Part shown: positions 59,834 to 64,000 of the stretch, one piece after another
How the letters are laid out: every line of letters starts with the position of its first letter
How positions within the stretch are numbered: the stretch's first letter is position 1
Origin: Pholiota molesta
Taxonomy: Eukaryota > Basidiomycota > Agaricomycetes > Agaricales > Strophariaceae
Assembly (NCBI GenBank): GCA_014925825.1
Contig: JACGCK010000007.1
Location: 248,001 to 312,000 of the forward strand
Direction of reading: 5' to 3'
Length of the DNA: 64,000 nucleotides
The notes under the pieces: model-generated
The model's database searches: none
What the model was told of the DNA's origin: nothing
Seen by the model: the letters and a program-made list of their open reading frames with translations, nothing else
Position numbers and translations under genes: made by a program

Positions 59834-60208
59834 GGTACACTACTGATAGACTTCTCAACACAGTCCTACGTACTTGTAGATACAGTGGTCGCGAAGAAAG
59901 AATGTAATGCATGCGGCATATGATAGGGGAGGTCAGAATTACAAGCTCAGGCCGAGCTTCTGAGGCGTGCTAGAAATCGGCTGCTAACGCCATGATGCAA
60001 GTTGAACCAAAAAGCACAACATCCTCGGTTCCAAAGTCGTTTCAACCACACGCCACTAGCACTGTCACCTGAACGCAATCGATATCTCTCCTTGTGAAGG
60101 TTCATTTCGTCATATTTCCCATCTGTTGACTGAGATATCAAACAGCGTATACGCGTGCGGTGCAGGTCAAAGCTCTACCCAATTTTCACCTAGCCACATC
60201 TCTTGAAG
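59834..60208. other. Orphan array spacer without a gene
   Basis: From about 59940 to 60146 the sequence follows the spacer and upstream block found between the small genes (gctaacgccatga, atcgatatctctcc, ggttcatttcgtc, gttgactgagatatcaaac). No MVNHVV frame follows; instead the 3' end of TFC4 begins. It looks like the left half of a sixth unit cut off by a deletion or by the array border. Confidence 0.6.
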
Positions 60209-63200
60209 TTAAATGGAAAGCCAACGTCGATACAAGGCATCCGCAAGAGAGGTGGCGCCAGTAAACACGAGGATGAGAGAAAGGTTATATGCAGCTTCGC
60301 GCGCAAACCAATCGTCCTACAGATCGCAGGCAAAGAGAGTGGTGTTAGTCGATATAGGAGGCGAATGCGCAGTAGGAGACGTACCCCTACACTAGCCGCC
60401 ATTTCCAGAACACGCTCGTAGTGCTTCACCGCATGAGAATATAGCCCTACATCCCCAAGTCGATTAGTTAGCAAGAATGAAACTGACGCCTCAAATATGC
60501 GCACACACCAAGCTGATGGAACATCCTTCCAAAATTGAACTCAACCTCTCGCATACCGCGGTCATGCACACCCCGCAGCTTCCGGTATTTTGACAAGAAA
60601 GCCATACCCTATCAAAACATCATTAATCAAGAAAAAATCAATGTAATGAGCAAAAGACAAGACAAACCTGTACGACAAGATGATGCCGATTATCCGACTG
60701 GCGCTGCATGGCCCTTCCCACAGAGGCAATCGCTAGACATAAACAGATCATAGGATCGTCTGGGTAATAATCATATGCATGAAGCAAGTAGACTTTTGAA
60801 CAAACAAACACATTTCAGCCCCGATGAAGTAAACATGATAAACATAACATACAAATGGCGCTTTGATAGCTCTTCGCAGCAATGCAGATCTGCCCATAGA
60901 TTGTGATAATCACCGGATTCTCCTTCGTCGGAAGCTCAACAAAACCCGATTTGTCACCGCCAGCCGCAGCAGTAGGAGTAGCAGCAGAAAGAACCGAGCT
61001 CGCATCGCCATCCTGAACGGTGGTGCGCTCGATATCGTCGCCATCCTCATCTTCCGCCTCGGCCATCTTACTTTGGCTCGTAGGCGCGTAGCGCTTGTTC
61101 AAGTTATTCCACTTGAGGGTTTCTGGGTTCTTGACAGCGGTATCCGATAACTTCATCTCGCGGAACAAGTGCTTCTGCAACGTAGAAGTGATGAAAGCGT
61201 CCGTTGTTCGCAACCCGCTTGCTAAGGAGGCGATGAGGATGCGCAGAGGCTCGTTGTTGAATTGGTGTTGGGTTATCAGCTTGCGTGCTTGTTCGACAAC
61301 GATATCAAAACGCTCCGCCGCCATAGCGCATGCTAGGATTACGTTGATCCAAGGTCAAATAAAAATATGTACTGAAAGGCAGCTCACTAATGATCGCAAG
61401 TCTTATAGAATCCTGCCGCTCCTTTGCTGTGTAGGCGTTCGAAACCATGATATGCCGAAGGATTTCATCAGCAGCATCGAACTCTCCGCGCTTCGTTAGT
61501 GTAAAACAATACTATATATCCCCTAAGTATATGATGTCTTGCGAAAGAAAAAATGACAACGCACTTGCATAAACAACCGCAACCAGTCATCAAAACTGAT
61601 CCCACGAAAGACATTCACAGCCTCCATTTTTGAGCCACCCCGCGCTGATTTGCGAGCTAGACTATCACGTTCTATGGCGCGATAAGTATATACAGACATA
61701 TCTGCAAAGTTGAGTAGATACGTACCCATATCGAGCTGAAGCCGAGACGCCATTCGTTCTTCATCGGCCTCCGTCTCGGCCTCTTCTTGCTGCTGCTGTC
61801 TCCTCTTGCGGGACCTCGGAAACATGCCTCTAAAAGGGTTTGCCTTCAAACACAAAAAAAATGAATAATGAATTAGCCTTCCATCTGATTGATACAATGG
61901 AATGCATCATCACAACTCACCCGGCTCGTCAAAAACAAATTCCTCGTCTCCCTAAACATATCCACCAGCTTCTCCGCCTCCACAAGCCACTCCCTCTCAG
62001 CATCCGAATCACCGGCCAGCATAGCCGGCCAGAGCTCCTTCAGCCTCCGGTACCCCCTCACAACTTCCTTCTCCTTCTGCAACTCCAGTTCGCGAAGTTG
62101 TGCGGGGGTCAGCCGAGTCTGGCGTGCAGCAGCAGGTGTTTTGGATTTGCCGGTTGTTTTATCTTCGGCGAAGAGAGACGTGGAGGGGCCGCCAGAAACA
62201 TCATCTGTCTGGGTTGGGCCTCCACCCCTGCCTCTTTTCTTGCGAGAATCGATCACTGAGGGAGCAGACAGTGAGTGTGTTGTGTTGAATGAAAAGGATA
62301 TTATTAGTACCTTCATAAACAAGATCTAGCGCTTTGCGCGGTTCGCCCATTATTTCATATATCTCTGCTAACTTCATCTTAGCGTCATTATTTCCAGGGT
62401 CAGCGAGCCGAACTGGAAGATACAGCAGTGAGCATGAGATGAGATAGGAATTCATGCAAAAGACATACTATGTTCATAAACATCTGCAGCGTCTCGCAGC
62501 TCATCGACATTTCGCATACATGCAGCGGTTTGGAGAAGAATATATATGCTGCTTGTCTGTACCTCTTGGTCAGGCTGGCGTATGCGAAAGGTCAACACGA
62601 ATACTCACAGCCGGATCTCCACCTAGAAGTTCATAAATAGGCTTCGCCTCTGCATACATTTCGCGCTCAAAGTACGCATCTGCTATCTCAGCAAACAGGA
62701 CCGAATAATCGAGAACATCCTCTGCCAGGACAGCATTTGCATGCAGCTGCAAACCCAGAAAATGCTTAGTCAATTTCAGGACAGGGAATCCGCATGCTAT
62801 TACGCACCTTCCCTTCCTCGACGTCCCCCATTTTTATTCGCGCTACGGCAAGTCGGTGGCGTGAATTCGCATCCAGCGGATGGTTGCCTGCCTGCATCGT
62901 AGTACCTTCCGCAGGAATTGGTCGTGGGGGCCAATCTTCTGGATCGTATTCCCGATCGTCCTCGCATAAATCCCAATACTTTTGCTCCGCCCGACCCTGC
63001 AACCACCGAGTACCGCGTCGAATGGTCTCGATCGCGCGTCCGTGTTCGCCAAGCACGTTGTACAGATCCGCTAGGAGGAGCAGGTCGATCCTTGTGAACC
63101 CGGCGTTATTGCCGTCAGGGTATGTCTTGAAATAATGGTCCAATGCTTCTTGCAGGAGATTCGCGCATGTGGGGAGCTCGGAGAGTTCTACGAGAATTAC

Positions 63201-64000
63201 GTGCAGCTCGCGGAGGACGGTGAGGTCGTGTGGGAAGCGTTTTAGAATGGCGAGGAAGGCATTGCGAGCCTAGCATATATGTCAGTCCAAGAATACAAAC
63301 TATGCAAAAAAGGATATACCGTTCGGAAGTCGCCCATCTCCTTGGCTAGAGATGCACGATCCCACAACGCGTCCACGTTGGTAGGATCCAAGCTGTAAAC
63401 TTTGCGGTAACAATATAGGGCTTGTTGATTATATCCAAGCTCCCTGCGAAATCGTCAGTATGCCCTCTAATAAATAAATAACAGCTGGCGAACTCACCTC
63501 GACTGCCTTGCGAGACGATCCCATTCTTCGGCGTCGTGTCGAAGATGGGCCGCCATAATTCGGAGCTGCAGTGCCTTCTGTCCTTCTTTCATGTCCTCGT
63601 AGCACTGTGCCAGCACCGACCACGCCGCTGCTGCGCGGGGTTCGATCCGGATGACCTCCTGCATAATGCGGATGGCTTCAGGGAGATTGTTGTCGACATA
63701 CGCCTGGTTGCCGTCTCCGATCAGCGCTTTCACCTGTTGCGAGAGCACTGGGCCCGCCACGCGTATTCCTTTCTATGAAAAGTTTAGACGCGTTTTGAGA
63801 TAGTTACATCTGTGCGAACCTTTCGCCGTTTGCGACCAATTCCAGAAGCGGCTCGTAAATCGTCCTTGAACTCTGCTTCCTGCTCCTCAATGTCAAAATC
63901 CCAATCCTTCGTCAATAAATTGGCACTGGTGGAAGTCGACCCATCGCGAAGCCGTATGTTCTTGACAAGACGGCTAATCCAATCAGACAAAAACCCATTA
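60209..64000 (-). CDS. TFC4: TFIIIC subunit TFC4 (TPR protein), 5' end outside the window
   Basis: Sixteen exons are visible: 64000-63820 (partial), 63772-63498, 63443-63320, 63269-62808, 62746-62609, 62574-62469, 62412-62311, 62255-61921, 61843-61726, 61671-61565, 61511-61388, 61332-60853, 60792-60668, 60608-60509, 60446-60385 and 60316-60209. Phases agree throughout. The chain shows TPR pairs ('AAWSVLAQCYEDMKEGQKAL', 'LLGGDPA...ADAYFEREMYAEA', 'LAEIYEIMGEPRKALDLVYE') with the TFIIIC subunit order and the C-terminal signature 'NLSLILVFTGATSLADALYR' then 'RWLSI'. TFC4/Sfc4 is the tau131 scaffold of TFIIIC, which binds box A-box B promoters and recruits TFIIIB for RNA polymerase III. A basic 'GIGRKRRKK' segment and acidic N-terminal residues precede the TPRs. 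Confidence 0.95.

Overview
The window reads as nuclear DNA of an agaricomycete-type basidiomycete fungus. The genes are cut by many short GT-AG introns (about 45-70 nt). The families present are typical of that group: a DUF6534 membrane protein, a STE12 factor fused to C2H2 fingers, a WOPR (Gti1/Pac2) factor, a NACHT NTPase, small secreted proteins and low-complexity hydrophilic proteins. No rRNA, tRNA, CRISPR or prokaryotic feature was recognised. All exon models were made by eye from splice motifs, reading-frame continuity and protein similarity recalled from knowledge; no searches were run.

Layout. 1.4-3.7 kb (+) DUF6534 membrane protein. 4.4-4.8 kb (-) DUF952 protein. 5.4-6.8 kb (-) acyltransferase-3 membrane protein. 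7.5-12.3 kb (-) STE12. 12.3-20.4 kb is gene-poor and holds a 376-bp TIR element with an 8-bp target duplication. 20.4-22.0 kb (-) MAP kinase kinase of the Ste7/Fuz7 type. 22.5-24.3 kb (+) WD40 proteasome-assembly factor (Rpn14/PAAF1). 25.6-27.8 kb (+) two small secreted proteins. 28.3-29.9 kb (-) Ser/Thr-rich single-pass membrane protein. 30.6-33.4 kb (-) NACHT protein. 33.8-35.6 kb (-) hydrophilic low-complexity protein. 38.1-39.3 kb (+) WOPR factor. 41.0-43.0 kb (+) DML1/Misato. 43.9-47.7 kb (-) a 16-exon gene built from tandemly duplicated exons. 48.8-50.1 kb (+) short-chain dehydrogenase. 50.7-54.5 kb (-) large Ser/Pro-rich coiled-coil protein. 54.9-55.8 kb a foldback repeat. 56.1-59.8 kb (+) five tandem copies of a small intronless gene of unknown function. 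60.2-64.0 kb (-) TFIIIC TPR subunit TFC4, whose 5' end lies beyond the window.

Two themes stand out. First, STE12 and the MAPKK gene lie about 8 kb apart; in known fungi both act in the pheromone/filamentation MAP-kinase cascade, so the left half may be a small signalling cluster. Second, the right half is rich in recent local duplication: the tandem-exon gene (eleven homologous exons, all starting in phase 1), the five-copy small-gene array with an orphan sixth spacer, and a stray piece of the neighbouring coiled-coil gene inside that array. The tandem-exon gene and the small-gene array are the best candidates for undescribed biology.
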